DNA from: Virgibacillus sp. MSP4-1
GTDB lineage: Bacteria > Bacillota > Bacilli > Bacillales > Alkalibacillaceae
Assembly (NCBI RefSeq): GCF_010092505.1
Contig: NZ_CP048021.1
Span: forward strand, 992,001 to 1,056,000
Direction: 5' to 3'
Length of the DNA: 64,000 nt
A model generated the notes under the pieces. The model searched no databases, was not told the origin of the DNA, and was given only the letters and a program-made list of their open reading frames with translations. This document shows, piece by piece, positions 37,122 through 46,176 of the stretch. Numbering within the stretch: the stretch's first letter is position 1; each line of letters begins with the position of its first letter. The position numbers and the translations under genes were made by a program.

Positions 37122-38234
37122 TTACGGTGTCTCTCCTTTCTTAACTGCTTGACCCTGTCCGTTTTGATTCCTCATGAAAAACAATGCCAATAAAATAGCT
37201 GTAAAACCTCCTGTTAACTTGCCAATGATCATCGCAAATACCATTTCTTTCTCAATACCGGCTACAAAACCAAGGTGCCCGCCAAAAACGAAAGCACCAC
37301 TCACCGCGAAAGCAACATTTACCACTTTCCCCCGCTCATCCATATTTTTAAAGATCATAAACATCGGGATATGATGAGCAAAAGAAGAGATCAGTCCTGC
37401 TATGGATGTTTCATTAACCCTAAGAAAATGACCAAGTTTTCCTAATGGCTTTTTCAAGACTCTTTGTAAAAAAGTCACCATAGGAAAAGCTCCGGCCAGA
37501 AACAGTGCAATGGTCCCGACAATTTGAAATCCTTCATTTACAGGCGTCATGTTGGGAATCACAGCAAAACCGGTCATCGTTTCAATAGCAATTGCTGTTA
37601 AACCGGTAATCGCTATTATTTTGATAACTTCTCCAAAGACTTTAAACCCTTTAATCATCTGATGGGGTATTTTCCATAAACCAATAGCAATAAACATAGA
37701 TAGAATCACGGCCGGGAACAGGTTCTGAAGGATCATCACCAGATTAAATCCACCGATAGCTCCTCCCACAAAGCATCCTATAGGGATCGTGATGATACCA
37801 ATCAGAATCCCTTTAGCAAATACGGAGTGATCTTCTTTTTTGATGATTCCCAGTGCAACAGGGATGGTAAAGACAATTGTTGGTCCAAGCATTGTACCTA
37901 AAAACACCCATGAAAACAGCTCGGCATTAGGAGTGAGTGACATCTCCCGGGCTAATGCATACCCACCCATATCCAGCGCAAGTAGAGAGTTTACAAAGGA
38001 AGCAGGATCAGCACCGATAAGGGAATATATTGGTACAATGATAGGTGTAAGTACATTGGCCAGAACAGGAGCAAGCGAGATAATCCCTACCATAGCCAAG
38101 GTTAGCCTCCCCATGGCCATAAATCCATCCATAAACGGCTCTCCATACCCATATTTATTTCCGAGCATATGGTCGATGGCACCTAAAATAAGAAAAAAAA
38201 CTACAATAATAACAATGATGTCGTTGATTCCCAT
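37122..38234 (-). CDS. eutH: EutH-type ethanolamine transporter
   Basis: The 370-residue membrane protein matches EutH throughout, with about ten hydrophobic helices and the conserved FVNSLLALDMGGYALAREM, FLGTMLGPTIVFTIPVALG and GFAVIPNMTPVNEG segments. EutH helps ethanolamine enter cells at low pH or low concentration. No eut metabolic genes (eutABC, microcompartment shell) are nearby, so its role may be different here. ATG follows GATGAGG. A small membrane protein is coupled behind it. Confidence 0.88.
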   Translation of the reverse strand: MGINDIIVIIVVFFLILGAIDHMLGNKYGYGEPFMDGFMAMGRLTLAMVGIISLAPVLANVLTPIIVPIYSLIGADPASFVNSLLALDMGGYALAREMSLTPNAELFSWVFLGTMLGPTIVFTIPVALGIIKKEDHSVFAKGILIGIITIPIGCFVGGAIGGFNLVMILQNLFPAVILSMFIAIGLWKIPHQMIKGFKVFGEVIKIIAITGLTAIAIETMTGFAVIPNMTPVNEGFQIVGTIALFLAGAFPMVTFLQRVLKKPLGKLGHFLRVNETSIAGLISSFAHHIPMFMIFKNMDERGKVVNVAFAVSGAFVFGGHLGFVAGIEKEMVFAMIIGKLTGGFTAILLALFFMRNQNGQGQAVKKGETP

Positions 38235-38383
38235 ATTTTACCTCATCTCTAAATCTAATAGTCTATTTCATAAGGATATATGGCCAATTTGTCTGCACTA
38301 AATTCCATATATGAAGGGTTTTAAAATAAGTATTTCTCTACATTTTGTCAGATTTATGCAATTATTGCAATTTTATTTTAGCT

Positions 38384-38414
38384 AAAAAGCACGCCTCAGG
38401 TTAGAAGCGTGCCT
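38384..38414 (-). terminator. Terminator after ddl
   Basis: GGCACGC / GCGTGC stem with a 12-base loop and a TTTTTAGC tail on the minus strand, just beyond the ddl stop. Confidence 0.8.
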
Positions 38415-38422
38415 TCCATTCA

Positions 38423-39523
38423 TTAGTCGATGGAGCTTTTCAAATGTGCATCCTGTTCGTATCGATCAATGGCAAGTTCAATTAATCGGTCAATCAGCTC
38501 GGAATAAGGAATTCCGCTGATTTCCCACAGCTTTGGATACATACTGATTTTGGTGAAGCCGGGTAACGTATTAATTTCATTTAAAATTAAAGAACCGTCT
38601 TTCTTCATAAAGAAATCAACTCGCGCCATTCCTTCACATTCAAGCGCCTTAAATGCATGAACAGCGGTCTTCTTCATTCGTTCGACTTCTTCTTCATTTA
38701 AGTTCGCCGGTGCTTCCAGCAAGGCACCGCTTTCGTCAATATATTTCGTTTCATAGGAGTAAAAATCTCCTTGGGGTAAAATTTCTCCCGGAGTGGATGC
38801 AATCGGATTATCATTGCCAAGTACAGAGCATTCAAGCTCCCTGCCTTCGATATTTTCCTCTAAAAGTACTTTATGATCATACACAAATGCTTCCTGAATT
38901 CCTTCTTTAAATTCTTCCTCTGTATTTATTTTGCTTACACCCACTGAAGAACCCTGATTCGCCGGTTTAATAAAAAACGGGATCCCCAGCTTTTCCTTAA
39001 CTTGATCAAAATGAATACGGTCTTTTTCTCTTCTCCTTACAGTAATGGATTCTGCTACGCTTATCCCTGCATCCTTCATCAATCGTTTCGCAATATCCTT
39101 ATCCATACAGACCGCAGATCCCAATACATTTGTACCTACATAAGGAATATTAGCTAAACGAAGCATTCCCTGCAGACTTCCATCCTCTCCTAAAGTACCA
39201 TGGACAATCGGGAAAATAACATCCAATTGATCCAGTTCTGCATCACCGTTTGCATTCATTAGTTGATGATCGGACTGACCTGGAATAATCGCCACATGGT
39301 TATTGGATTTATTTAATTGAATGAGCGTTGGATTTTCTTCATTAAGTAAAAAATGAGATTGGTCATTAATATGCCATTTTCCCTCTTTGTCAATACCGAG
39401 AAGGGTCACCTCATACTTTTCCGGATCAATGGCATCCACAATGTTTTTAGCGGATTGTAAGGATACCTCATGCTCAGCGGACTTTCCGCCAAATATAATT
39501 CCAACTCTTCTTTTGTTTGTCAT
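38423..39523 (-). CDS. ddl: D-alanine--D-alanine ligase
   Basis: Ddl joins two D-Ala residues for peptidoglycan precursors. The 366-residue ATP-grasp enzyme has VGIIFGGKSAEHEVSLQSAKN, the HGTLGEDGSLQGMLRLANIPYVG segment, PANQGSSVGVSK, and the metal ligands in DFFMKKDGSLILNEINTLPGFT. The residue between GDF and the following YETKYID shows Tyr, as in D-Ala/D-Ala rather than D-Ala/D-Lac ligases. ATG at 39523 follows GGAGGG; an ATG 24 bases upstream lacks a site. MurF is not adjacent. Confidence 0.94.
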   Translation of the reverse strand: MTNKRRVGIIFGGKSAEHEVSLQSAKNIVDAIDPEKYEVTLLGIDKEGKWHINDQSHFLLNEENPTLIQLNKSNNHVAIIPGQSDHQLMNANGDAELDQLDVIFPIVHGTLGEDGSLQGMLRLANIPYVGTNVLGSAVCMDKDIAKRLMKDAGISVAESITVRRREKDRIHFDQVKEKLGIPFFIKPANQGSSVGVSKINTEEEFKEGIQEAFVYDHKVLLEENIEGRELECSVLGNDNPIASTPGEILPQGDFYSYETKYIDESGALLEAPANLNEEEVERMKKTAVHAFKALECEGMARVDFFMKKDGSLILNEINTLPGFTKISMYPKLWEISGIPYSELIDRLIELAIDRYEQDAHLKSSID

Positions 39524-39547
39524 GTAATTCCCTCCATAATGAAACAC

Positions 39548-39950
39548 AAACTTTACATTACATCAACCTCTTAAATGGGCTGTAGACATCGTAAGCCAAT
39601 TTACCGGATGATCATAAATAGGCAGTGTAAGTTTTTGTAGTTTATTTATGTATTTTCAGGTCCTTTTGTGCTCCTTATCATTTATTTTAGCAAAAGTACT
39701 GTAAATAAGATATGCAGGAATGACCATCTCCCTAAGAATTACTTCCATACATTCATTCGATGAATATCCTGCGTTTATGAATGCATTTCATTCTGTAAAA
39801 TTTGGGTCCTTAAATCATAACCCATCTATCTCATAGGTCCCTCTTTTTACTACAATTATTCCAAATTACTTCCAATTCGACAAGTTGTTCCTCATAAACT
39901 TTAAATGACTGGTACATTGGTACAGGCCAATCAGACAAAAATTCTGAAAA
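39548..39950. other. Intergenic region between ddl and cwlJ
   Basis: About 400 AT-rich bases separate two divergent genes. No credible open frame or RNA motif is seen apart from the SigE-type promoter just downstream. Confidence 0.4.
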
Positions 39951-39952
39951 GC

Positions 39953-39982
39953 TTACATTTTTTATAGTTTATTTCATACAAT
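39953..39982 (+). promoter_or_regulatory. Probable SigE (early mother-cell) promoter of cwlJ
   Basis: CATACAAT (39975-39982) matches the SigE -10 box exactly, and TTACATTT (39953-39960) is a 6-of-8 match to the -35 box, with a 14-base spacer. cwlJ is SigE-dependent in B. subtilis. Confidence 0.62.
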
Positions 39983-40000
39983 TTTGTAGAGGTGATGGTA

Positions 40001-40441
40001 GTGGCGAGAGTAGCATATAACCAAAAAGATATTGATTTAATAGCAAGGATGGTGAGAGCGGAAGCCGAGGGTGAAGGACGTCTGGGAATGCTTATGGTTG
40101 GGAATGTCATTGTAAATCGAGCGAAAGCTGATTGTTTGGATTTTGAAGATGTAAGGTCCATACGCGAGGTCATTTTTCAGGTTCAAGGCGGGAACTTTGC
40201 TTTTGAAGCGGTACAAAAAGGGAATTTGTTTTACAGACCGGCTCGGGAAGTAGAGAAGAGAATAGCACGTCAGGTTGTAAAGTATTGGAGGCAACATCCT
40301 TCCAAGTTTGCCCTTTGGTACTTTAATCCGTATGGTGAATGTCCTCCTTCATGGTACGGTCAACCGCTTACAGGACAGTATAAGCAACATTGTTATTATG
40401 AACCAGTAGCTAATACATGCGAAAGTGCCTATAGATATTAA
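40001..40441 (+). CDS. cwlJ: Spore cortex-lytic hydrolase CwlJ
   Basis: CwlJ degrades cortex peptidoglycan during germination, triggered by calcium dipicolinate. The 146-residue protein has the SleB/CwlJ fold with IDLIARMVRAEAEGEG (the Glu cluster near residue 22 holds the catalytic residue), GNVIVNRAKADC, and ALWYFNPYGECPPSWYGQPLTGQYKQHCYYEP. GTG at 40001 best matches family N-termini (MARVAYNQKD); GTG 39992 or ATG 39995 would fall almost at the transcription start. This gene marks a spore former. The usual partner gerQ is not seen. Confidence 0.9.
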   Translation: MARVAYNQKDIDLIARMVRAEAEGEGRLGMLMVGNVIVNRAKADCLDFEDVRSIREVIFQVQGGNFAFEAVQKGNLFYRPAREVEKRIARQVVKYWRQHPSKFALWYFNPYGECPPSWYGQPLTGQYKQHCYYEPVANTCESAYRY

Positions 40442-40442
40442 T

Positions 40443-40472
40443 AAAATCCCCCGCTTTATGTGGGGGATTTTG
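40443..40472 (+). terminator. Terminator after cwlJ
   Basis: AAAATCCCCC / GGGGGATTTT with a 9-base loop follows the stop by 2 bases. Confidence 0.9.
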
Positions 40473-40528
40473 TATAGGACATTATTCCAGGTCATAGCTA
40501 CTAACTGAAATCTGCATGAAAGGCAAAG

Positions 40529-41683
40529 CTATGATTCCTTTCTAAGAATTTCTCTGTTTAATTCAGCAACGGAAGTTTTGCCTGATAAAGCCATACTCAG
40601 ATCAAAGTCGGCCATTAGATTCCTGAGGACCTGTTTTACCCCGTCTTCTCCTGCTAAGGCCAGCCCATACATATAGGGCCTTCCGACTAAAACAGCCCTT
40701 GCACCGATAGCTAGAGCCTTTATAATGTCTGAGCCTCTGCGTATTCCACTATCCATAAGTACAGGGATTCGATCTTCAACAGCATCCACAATTTCCGGTA
40801 ATGCATCAATAGCAGAGACGGCACCATCGACCTGTCTTCCTCCATGATTGCTGACAATAATTCCGTCTACTCCATGCTCGACAGCAAGTCTTGCATCTTC
40901 AGAGTGTAAAATCCCTTTTAATACAATTGGAAGGGAAGTCTGGGCCTTGATAAAATCCAAATCTCCCCAGGTTAAAGAAGGGTTACCAAAAATTTGTGAC
41001 CATAACAGGATGGCCGATGTCATATCCTCTTCCGGTGATTGATCTAATCGTGATAAAAAGACAGGATCATTTAAATAATTACCGATTCCCTCTGCCTGAA
41101 GAAATGGCAAGTAAGCGTGATCAATGTCCTTCTCTCTCCAGCCCATCATAGGCGTATCGAGGGTAATCACAATGGCACTGTAACCCGCTATTTCTGCACG
41201 TTTCACCATACTGGCGGCGATTTCTCGATCACTGCTCCAATAGAGTTGAAACCAACGTTCCTTATCTCCCATAACCTCAGCTGTCTTTTCCAGATTATAT
41301 GTAGAAGCTGTGCTAGCAACAAACGGAACATTCATTGCAGCTGCTGCACGGGCGCTGGCCAGTTCACCTTCTGGATGTATAATCGATTGGACCCCCACTG
41401 GGGCACACAGTATGGGAAATGATAGTTTTCTTCCAAATAATTCCGTGCTCATGTCTCTATTTGATGTATCACGGAGCATTCTTGGGATGATGTTCCACTT
41501 TTCAAATGCCTGTTTATTTTTCCTCTTTGTCGACTCTGCACCTGCAGACGCTGCCACATAATCATAGGGCTTTGCATCTAAATATTCCTTCGCTTTTTGC
41601 TCCAGCTTTTCAAATGATGGAGGGATTATATTCTTATCAATCCCCTGGTAGACCATTGCTTGTACTTCATTACCAAAACTCAT
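40529..41683 (-). CDS. FMN-dependent alpha-hydroxy acid oxidase (lactate oxidase/monooxygenase-like)
   Basis: The 384-residue TIM barrel oxidises a 2-hydroxy acid such as lactate using FMN. The conserved active site IIVSNHGGRQVDGAVSAIDALPEI has the catalytic His with a substrate-binding Arg, and PVLMDSGIRRGSDIIKALAIGARAVLVGRPYMYGL closes the FMN site. FVASTASTYNLEKTAE and LQLYWSSDR-like sequence are also present. It lies alone behind a cre site. Whether the product is pyruvate or acetate plus CO2 (monooxygenase) cannot be called. Confidence 0.87.
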   Translation of the reverse strand: MSFGNEVQAMVYQGIDKNIIPPSFEKLEQKAKEYLDAKPYDYVAASAGAESTKRKNKQAFEKWNIIPRMLRDTSNRDMSTELFGRKLSFPILCAPVGVQSIIHPEGELASARAAAAMNVPFVASTASTYNLEKTAEVMGDKERWFQLYWSSDREIAASMVKRAEIAGYSAIVITLDTPMMGWREKDIDHAYLPFLQAEGIGNYLNDPVFLSRLDQSPEEDMTSAILLWSQIFGNPSLTWGDLDFIKAQTSLPIVLKGILHSEDARLAVEHGVDGIIVSNHGGRQVDGAVSAIDALPEIVDAVEDRIPVLMDSGIRRGSDIIKALAIGARAVLVGRPYMYGLALAGEDGVKQVLRNLMADFDLSMALSGKTSVAELNREILRKES

Positions 41684-41697
41684 ACCCCCACCCCTTC

Positions 41698-41711
41698 AGA
41701 AAACGTTTTCA
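41698..41711. promoter_or_regulatory. CcpA cre site upstream of the hydroxy acid oxidase
   Basis: AGAAAACGTTTTCA has the fully symmetric core GAAAACGTTTTC and lacks only the first T of the consensus. It is 15 bases before the start codon, so CcpA would act as a roadblock or promoter block. Confidence 0.65.
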
Positions 41712-41946
41712 TTTATTTCACATTTTACACCAGGTGGTAGCGGTTGGTCAAACTATTATCAGAATTTTTAAAATATAATTTAAGGGTCGACGAAGTCTCA
41801 ACCCCTTACAAATTTGATTATTCTCTGTTTTTATGGTTATTTAAATAGTCATTCATTAACGTTTCTAATCTCTTATAAAATAGTGTACAGACAAACTGGA
41901 AAATCTCATATACACAATATTATGACAGCCGGTAAAGAAGATGGTA

Positions 41947-43197
41947 TCATTCGGTATATAATGTTAGATTTTCAACATTTTCCAACCACTTTTTATGGTT
42001 CTTACCATCATGATCTGCTACCCATACATTTTTATCCGTATCGGTCAGGGAACTTCCTCTGAACCAAACAAACATTTGTTTAGAATCCAAGTACATTGGG
42101 TTATAATCTCCCAAATACTCTGGTGGCTCTGTGATTGCTTCCTGTTGTTTATCAGTTATATTTATGCGATACAGCTTTGGCAATGGGTGTCTGCCGGGTT
42201 CATTTGACCATTCCCTCTCCTCCACTCTGGATGTCACCAGCGAGTTGTTATCAATCCATGAGAAATCGAGTTCGGCATAATCGTCCGGAGTAAAGGATTG
42301 GTTCACAGGCATCTCTTTAATTTTCAAGTCTTTATCCTTAAAACCTAATACAATTCTGCCTCCACCTGCAATATAGGCAAGCCGGTCTTTATCGGGAGCC
42401 CACTTCGGTTTCCCCACACCCAGAATGACCTCATCAAGTACCTTAAAGGTAGAGCCATCGTTTCTCATGACACTTACCATATTGCTATCCATGGACCAGG
42501 AGGCGGTTGGTGAAATGATAAAGGAAATCCATTTTCCACTAGGGGAAAAAGAAAAATGACCAGCACCTATAGATAAAATAGAGGTCTCCCCTATTTCGAC
42601 TTCTTTCGGAATCTTAAGAAGTCGATGGACATTCTTATGAAGTCTGACATCCCTTAAAGGCATATTTATGATTTTTTTATAAAGAATTGGACTTGTCCAC
42701 CCATCAGGCAGCAAATCAGCCTGAGATGACAAAAGAAAGCCACTCCCATCAGGCAGCCACTGATAGCTGTTTACACCGAGCTCAATATTATAGAATCTAT
42801 CCAAATCAGAGATGTTTAGAACTTCATCACTTTGAAAGGCGACGAGATTTTTTTCCGAAGACCATTTTGGGTTACGTCCATTATAGAAGATCTTTTTCTT
42901 CTCTCCTGTTTGAACATGAAAGACCCATATTTCCGTATGCGTCTTTTTATTATCCTCCGATTCAGCTTCTGCGTTTTTCTGATAGAGCAGCCATTGACCA
43001 TCATGAGACCATTGTGGCGCAAACACATCCCCTTCTTTCGTAATTTGCACTTCTTCCTGGTTCTCATAGATCCATAAGTTTCCATCACGAATGAAAGCGG
43101 CTTTTATATCCTGAGGGGCTGTTTGCTCAACAGCAAGAACAGGTGTTGAAATAAAAAATAGGAAGATTGTTGTCAGCAAAAGGATACGTACAGGCAA
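41947..43197 (-). CDS. Secreted TolB-like beta-propeller protein
   Basis: The 416-residue protein starts at TTG 43197 after GGTGGTGA and has a signal peptide (ILLLTTIFLFFISTPVLA). Repeated WD40-like TolB motifs follow, such as APQWSHDGQWLLY, NPKWSSEKNLVAFQ, FSPSGKWISFI and KPKWAPDKDRLAYI. It may be a periplasm-equivalent surface protein of unknown role. The longer frame beginning at 43224 runs through the Fur-like box and is less likely. The gene stands alone. Confidence 0.8.
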   Translation of the reverse strand: MPVRILLLTTIFLFFISTPVLAVEQTAPQDIKAAFIRDGNLWIYENQEEVQITKEGDVFAPQWSHDGQWLLYQKNAEAESEDNKKTHTEIWVFHVQTGEKKKIFYNGRNPKWSSEKNLVAFQSDEVLNISDLDRFYNIELGVNSYQWLPDGSGFLLSSQADLLPDGWTSPILYKKIINMPLRDVRLHKNVHRLLKIPKEVEIGETSILSIGAGHFSFSPSGKWISFIISPTASWSMDSNMVSVMRNDGSTFKVLDEVILGVGKPKWAPDKDRLAYIAGGGRIVLGFKDKDLKIKEMPVNQSFTPDDYAELDFSWIDNNSLVTSRVEEREWSNEPGRHPLPKLYRINITDKQQEAITEPPEYLGDYNPMYLDSKQMFVWFRGSSLTDTDKNVWVADHDGKNHKKWLENVENLTLYTE

Positions 43198-43203
43198 AAA
43201 ATC

Positions 43204-43247
43204 ACCACCAATGTTGATACTCATTATCAGTATGTATCATTGGTGGT
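43204..43247 (-). promoter_or_regulatory. Inverted repeat sequestering the ribosome site, containing a Fur-type box
   Basis: ACCACCAATG and CATTGGTGGT (43204-43213 and 43238-43247) are perfect 10-bp inverted copies with a 24-base interior. In the mRNA the GGTGG of the ribosome site lies inside this stem, which could hide it. TGATACTCATTATCA (43215-43229) in the loop matches the 7-1-7 Fur box TGATAATNATTATCA at 13 of 14 bases. Confidence 0.5.
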
Positions 43248-43279
43248 ATGTTTAACCTTCCTCTATGTATATTTATAAA

Positions 43280-43810
43280 TCATCCTAAGAATATAGCGCC
43301 GTAAATCAACGCTCCTAAAATCACAAAAGCAGGATGAACCTTTACTTTTTCCAGTAAAACCAGACTGACAATAGCTAAAAATAGTGTATGCCATAGGCCG
43401 GAACCTTTATAAGCTGTTTGAAAAAAATCAAAGGCCATAACCCCGAGTAGGATGGCAATCGTCGGCAGAATTAAGGCTGTCAGTCTTTTAACGCGTGGGG
43501 AATCCTTAAATTTGAATAAAACTTTTAGTAACGCAATCATTAAAATGAGAGAAGGGGCAACGATGGCAAATACCCCAACAAGTGCTCCTAAAATTCCTCC
43601 CTGTTCAAACCCGATGAATCCGGCCATTTTTGTGGCTATAGGACCTGGCAGTGCATTCGCCATGGCCAGCATCTCACTGAAATCATTAACTGTCATCCAG
43701 CCAAACCGATCGACCACTTCATTTTCTACCAGAGGAATGGAGGCCGGCCCCCCTCCATAACCGAGGATACCCGGAATAAAAAAGGCTATAAATATTTCCC
43801 AATAAATCAT
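43280..43810 (-). CDS. Chromate transporter half-protein ChrA (YwrB-like)
   Basis: The 176-residue protein has the ChrA GYGGGPASIPLVENEVVDRFGWM start and LPGPIATKMAGFIG, followed by about five hydrophobic helices. Chromate transporters are usually two similar halves in one chain; here each half is a separate gene. It overlaps its partner end to end (stop 43811, start 43810). Chromate or anion export is inferred from family only. Confidence 0.88.
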   Translation of the reverse strand: MIYWEIFIAFFIPGILGYGGGPASIPLVENEVVDRFGWMTVNDFSEMLAMANALPGPIATKMAGFIGFEQGGILGALVGVFAIVAPSLILMIALLKVLFKFKDSPRVKRLTALILPTIAILLGVMAFDFFQTAYKGSGLWHTLFLAIVSLVLLEKVKVHPAFVILGALIYGAIFLG

Positions 43811-44419
43811 CTATGATTTTCCTTTCTCTCGTGTACCATTTTCAGCAGTGTTGGAATCATCCACTTCCTCATTACCTGACTGATCATCAGGAACAGGTTT
43901 AATCAGTGCATAGAGCAGGATAACAGCTATGAAGACAGCCGGATGCACACTTAACCATTCGATTAAAAGTAGGGAGGCAGCTAACAAGCCAATCGTAATC
44001 AGCCAGCCGTTCGCTTTGTGGGACTTTTTTACAAATCCATATGTTAATAGAGCCAGCATTACTCCGACCACAGGAACGACAGCCTCCGTCATACCATTTA
44101 CCCAACTTAAATTACTAAATGAACTTAAGAAGGTTAATAATATAATAATTAGTACTATAGTCGGTATGATCGTAGCTAATACCGCATTAATCATCCCTGG
44201 AAAGCCGGATACTCTGTGACCAATATAACCGGCCATTTTAGTTGCAATTGGGCCGGGAAGTGAATTTCCCAACGCAAGAATATTCGCAAACTCTTCATCA
44301 TCCAGCCACTTATATTTTTCAACTACCTCTTTTTGTACAAGAGGAATGGATGATGGTCCTCCTCCATAACCAAAAATTCCTACACGGAAGAAGGCTAAAA
44401 ACAGGTGCCAATGTGTCAT
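43811..44419 (-). CDS. Chromate transporter half-protein ChrA (YwrA-like)
   Basis: The 202-residue protein shows GYGGGPSSIPLVQKEVVEKYKW, LGNSLPGPIATKMAGYIGHRVSG and several helices, like its partner. It ends in an acidic, hydrophilic tail (DDQSGNEEVDDSNTAENG). ATG at 44419 follows GGAGG at 8 bases; the longer upstream frame enters the gamma-glutamyltransferase region and is discounted. The pair presumably forms a heteromer. In B. subtilis ywrA-ywrB also precede a gamma-glutamyltransferase (ywrD). Confidence 0.87.
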   Translation of the reverse strand: MTHWHLFLAFFRVGIFGYGGGPSSIPLVQKEVVEKYKWLDDEEFANILALGNSLPGPIATKMAGYIGHRVSGFPGMINAVLATIIPTIVLIIILLTFLSSFSNLSWVNGMTEAVVPVVGVMLALLTYGFVKKSHKANGWLITIGLLAASLLLIEWLSVHPAVFIAVILLYALIKPVPDDQSGNEEVDDSNTAENGTREKGKS

Positions 44420-44441
44420 TTCTATAACCTCCGAAGTTCTT

Positions 44442-46055
44442 CTAATAAGAAGCGATGGTTCCGTCTGTTCTTGATTCTGTTCCTCCATACAACGTACCTG
44501 TCTCGTGATCCCGCCAGATGATTTGTCCTCGCCCGAACTCACCTTTTTCCATTTCAAATTGTATATTATGTCCTTTTCTAACCAAGGCTTCAGCAATGTA
44601 AGAAGGGAATGTTGATTCTACAGCAATTTCTTTACCCTGTCGCCACTGCCACCTGGGTGCATCAAGGGCAGCCTGTGGGTTTAGCTTAAAATCAATCATA
44701 TTCATTAAGACCTGTACATGACCCTGAGGTTGCATAAAACCACCCATGACACCAAATGGACCTACAGGTATATGATTTTTCGTTAAAAAGCCTGGTATAA
44801 TTGTGTGATACGTGCGTTTTCCTCCCATTAATGCATTGTCATGGGAAGGATTAAGAGAAAAGTTATGTCCCCGATTTTGCAGAGCGATTCCGGTGCCAGG
44901 TACAACCAGCCCAGAACCAAATCCCATATAGTTACTTTGGATAAAGGATACCATATTTCCGTATTGATCTGCGGTTGCTAAATAGACCGTTCCCCCTTTG
45001 GGTGGTTGACCTGGCTTTGGAGTTAAGGCTGTATCATGTATGCAGTTTCGTCTTTTTTCTGCATAGGTGTCAGAGAGGAGCTGGTCCGTTGAATGTCTCA
45101 TGTCCTTCTTTTCTGTAATATAGGTTTGCCCATCCGTAAATGCCAGTTTCATCGCTTCCATTTGTTTATGATATGTATCTATAGATTCTTTCTCTGAAAA
45201 AGAAAATCCTTTGAGCATATTTAATGCCATAAGTGCAACGAGACCCTGACCATTTGGCGGAATTTCCCAGACATTATAGCCTCGATAATTTACTGATATG
45301 GGTTCTACCCATTCAGGCCGATAAGTTTCCAAATCCTTTTTCGTTAAAAATCCATCATATTGAGTCGAAAAACGGGAAATTTTCTCAGCAATCTCTCCTT
45401 CATAAAAGGACTTTGCCTTTGTTTCAGCAATAGATCTCAACGTGTCTGCATGATCTGTTGATTTCCATACTTCCCCTATTTGCGGTGGCCGTCCATGAGG
45501 CGCAAATGTATGGAACCAATGTTTGAATTCATCACCATCGAGTACTTCTTTATACTTTTGATACGCTTTTGTCCAGAAACGACCAAGTGTTGGAGATATA
45601 GGATAGCCATTTTCCGCATAATCGATGGCCGGCTTTAGCAGCTCTTTAAATGGCAGCACTCCAAATTGATCGGATAATTCCGCCCATGCGCCTGGAGCTC
45701 CCGGTACTGTGACTGGAATCCATCCATGAACAGGAATTTCATCATATCCTTTGGCCTTCACTTTATCTATGGAAATGGAGTATGGTGATGGGCCACTTCC
45801 ATTTAAACCATACAGCTTCCCTTTTGTCCATACTAATGCAAAAGCATCACTGCCAATGCCATTAGAGGTTGGTTCCACTACCGTTAACGCAGCTGCAGTG
45901 GCTATGGCAGCGTCAACAGCATTTCCTCCTTGTTTTAACATATCAAGACCAGCCTGTGCAGCAAGGGGCTGGGAAGTTGCGACCATACCACGATTCGCAA
46001 TGGATACCATCCGTTGCGAGGAATAAGGATAATTTAAATAATCAAAGGACTGCAT
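44442..46055 (-). CDS. Gamma-glutamyltransferase family protein (YwrD-like)
   Basis: This 537-residue Ntn hydrolase should self-cleave at the Thr of PPKGGTVYLATADQYGN, giving large and small subunits. Other marks are GGNAVDAAIATAAALTVVEPTSNGIGSDAFALV near the N-terminus and GGFMQPQGHVQVLMNM. There is no signal peptide, so it is probably cytoplasmic, unlike GGT proper. It may act on glutathione-like conjugates or hydrolyse other gamma-glutamyl compounds. ATG 46055 with GGTGGG is preferred to 46076, which has no site. Confidence 0.85.
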   Translation of the reverse strand: MQSFDYLNYPYSSQRMVSIANRGMVATSQPLAAQAGLDMLKQGGNAVDAAIATAAALTVVEPTSNGIGSDAFALVWTKGKLYGLNGSGPSPYSISIDKVKAKGYDEIPVHGWIPVTVPGAPGAWAELSDQFGVLPFKELLKPAIDYAENGYPISPTLGRFWTKAYQKYKEVLDGDEFKHWFHTFAPHGRPPQIGEVWKSTDHADTLRSIAETKAKSFYEGEIAEKISRFSTQYDGFLTKKDLETYRPEWVEPISVNYRGYNVWEIPPNGQGLVALMALNMLKGFSFSEKESIDTYHKQMEAMKLAFTDGQTYITEKKDMRHSTDQLLSDTYAEKRRNCIHDTALTPKPGQPPKGGTVYLATADQYGNMVSFIQSNYMGFGSGLVVPGTGIALQNRGHNFSLNPSHDNALMGGKRTYHTIIPGFLTKNHIPVGPFGVMGGFMQPQGHVQVLMNMIDFKLNPQAALDAPRWQWRQGKEIAVESTFPSYIAEALVRKGHNIQFEMEKGEFGRGQIIWRDHETGTLYGGTESRTDGTIASY

Positions 46056-46142
46056 GATAAATTTTCCCACCTTCATGAAATGTTATATCTAATATATTTC
46101 AAGAAAAATAGCAAAAGTCCTGTTAAAAACAATTTTGAATAT

Positions 46143-46173
46143 AAAAACTGCCTGGTTAAATAACCAGGCAGTT
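46143..46173 (-). terminator. Terminator after the CoA transferase gene
   Basis: A 13-bp stem (AACTGCCTGGTTA / TAACCAGGCAGTT) is followed by TTTTTA on the minus strand. Confidence 0.88.
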
Positions 46174-46176
46174 ATG

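Noticed and set aside
41814-42062. Small plus-strand frame in the gap between the hydroxy acid oxidase and TolB-like genes
   Set aside because: It overlaps the TolB-like gene in antisense, with no ribosome site.
44420-44596. N-terminal extension of the chromate transporter
   Set aside because: It would overlap the end of the gamma-glutamyltransferase gene and lacks a ribosome site; ATG 44419 has a good one.
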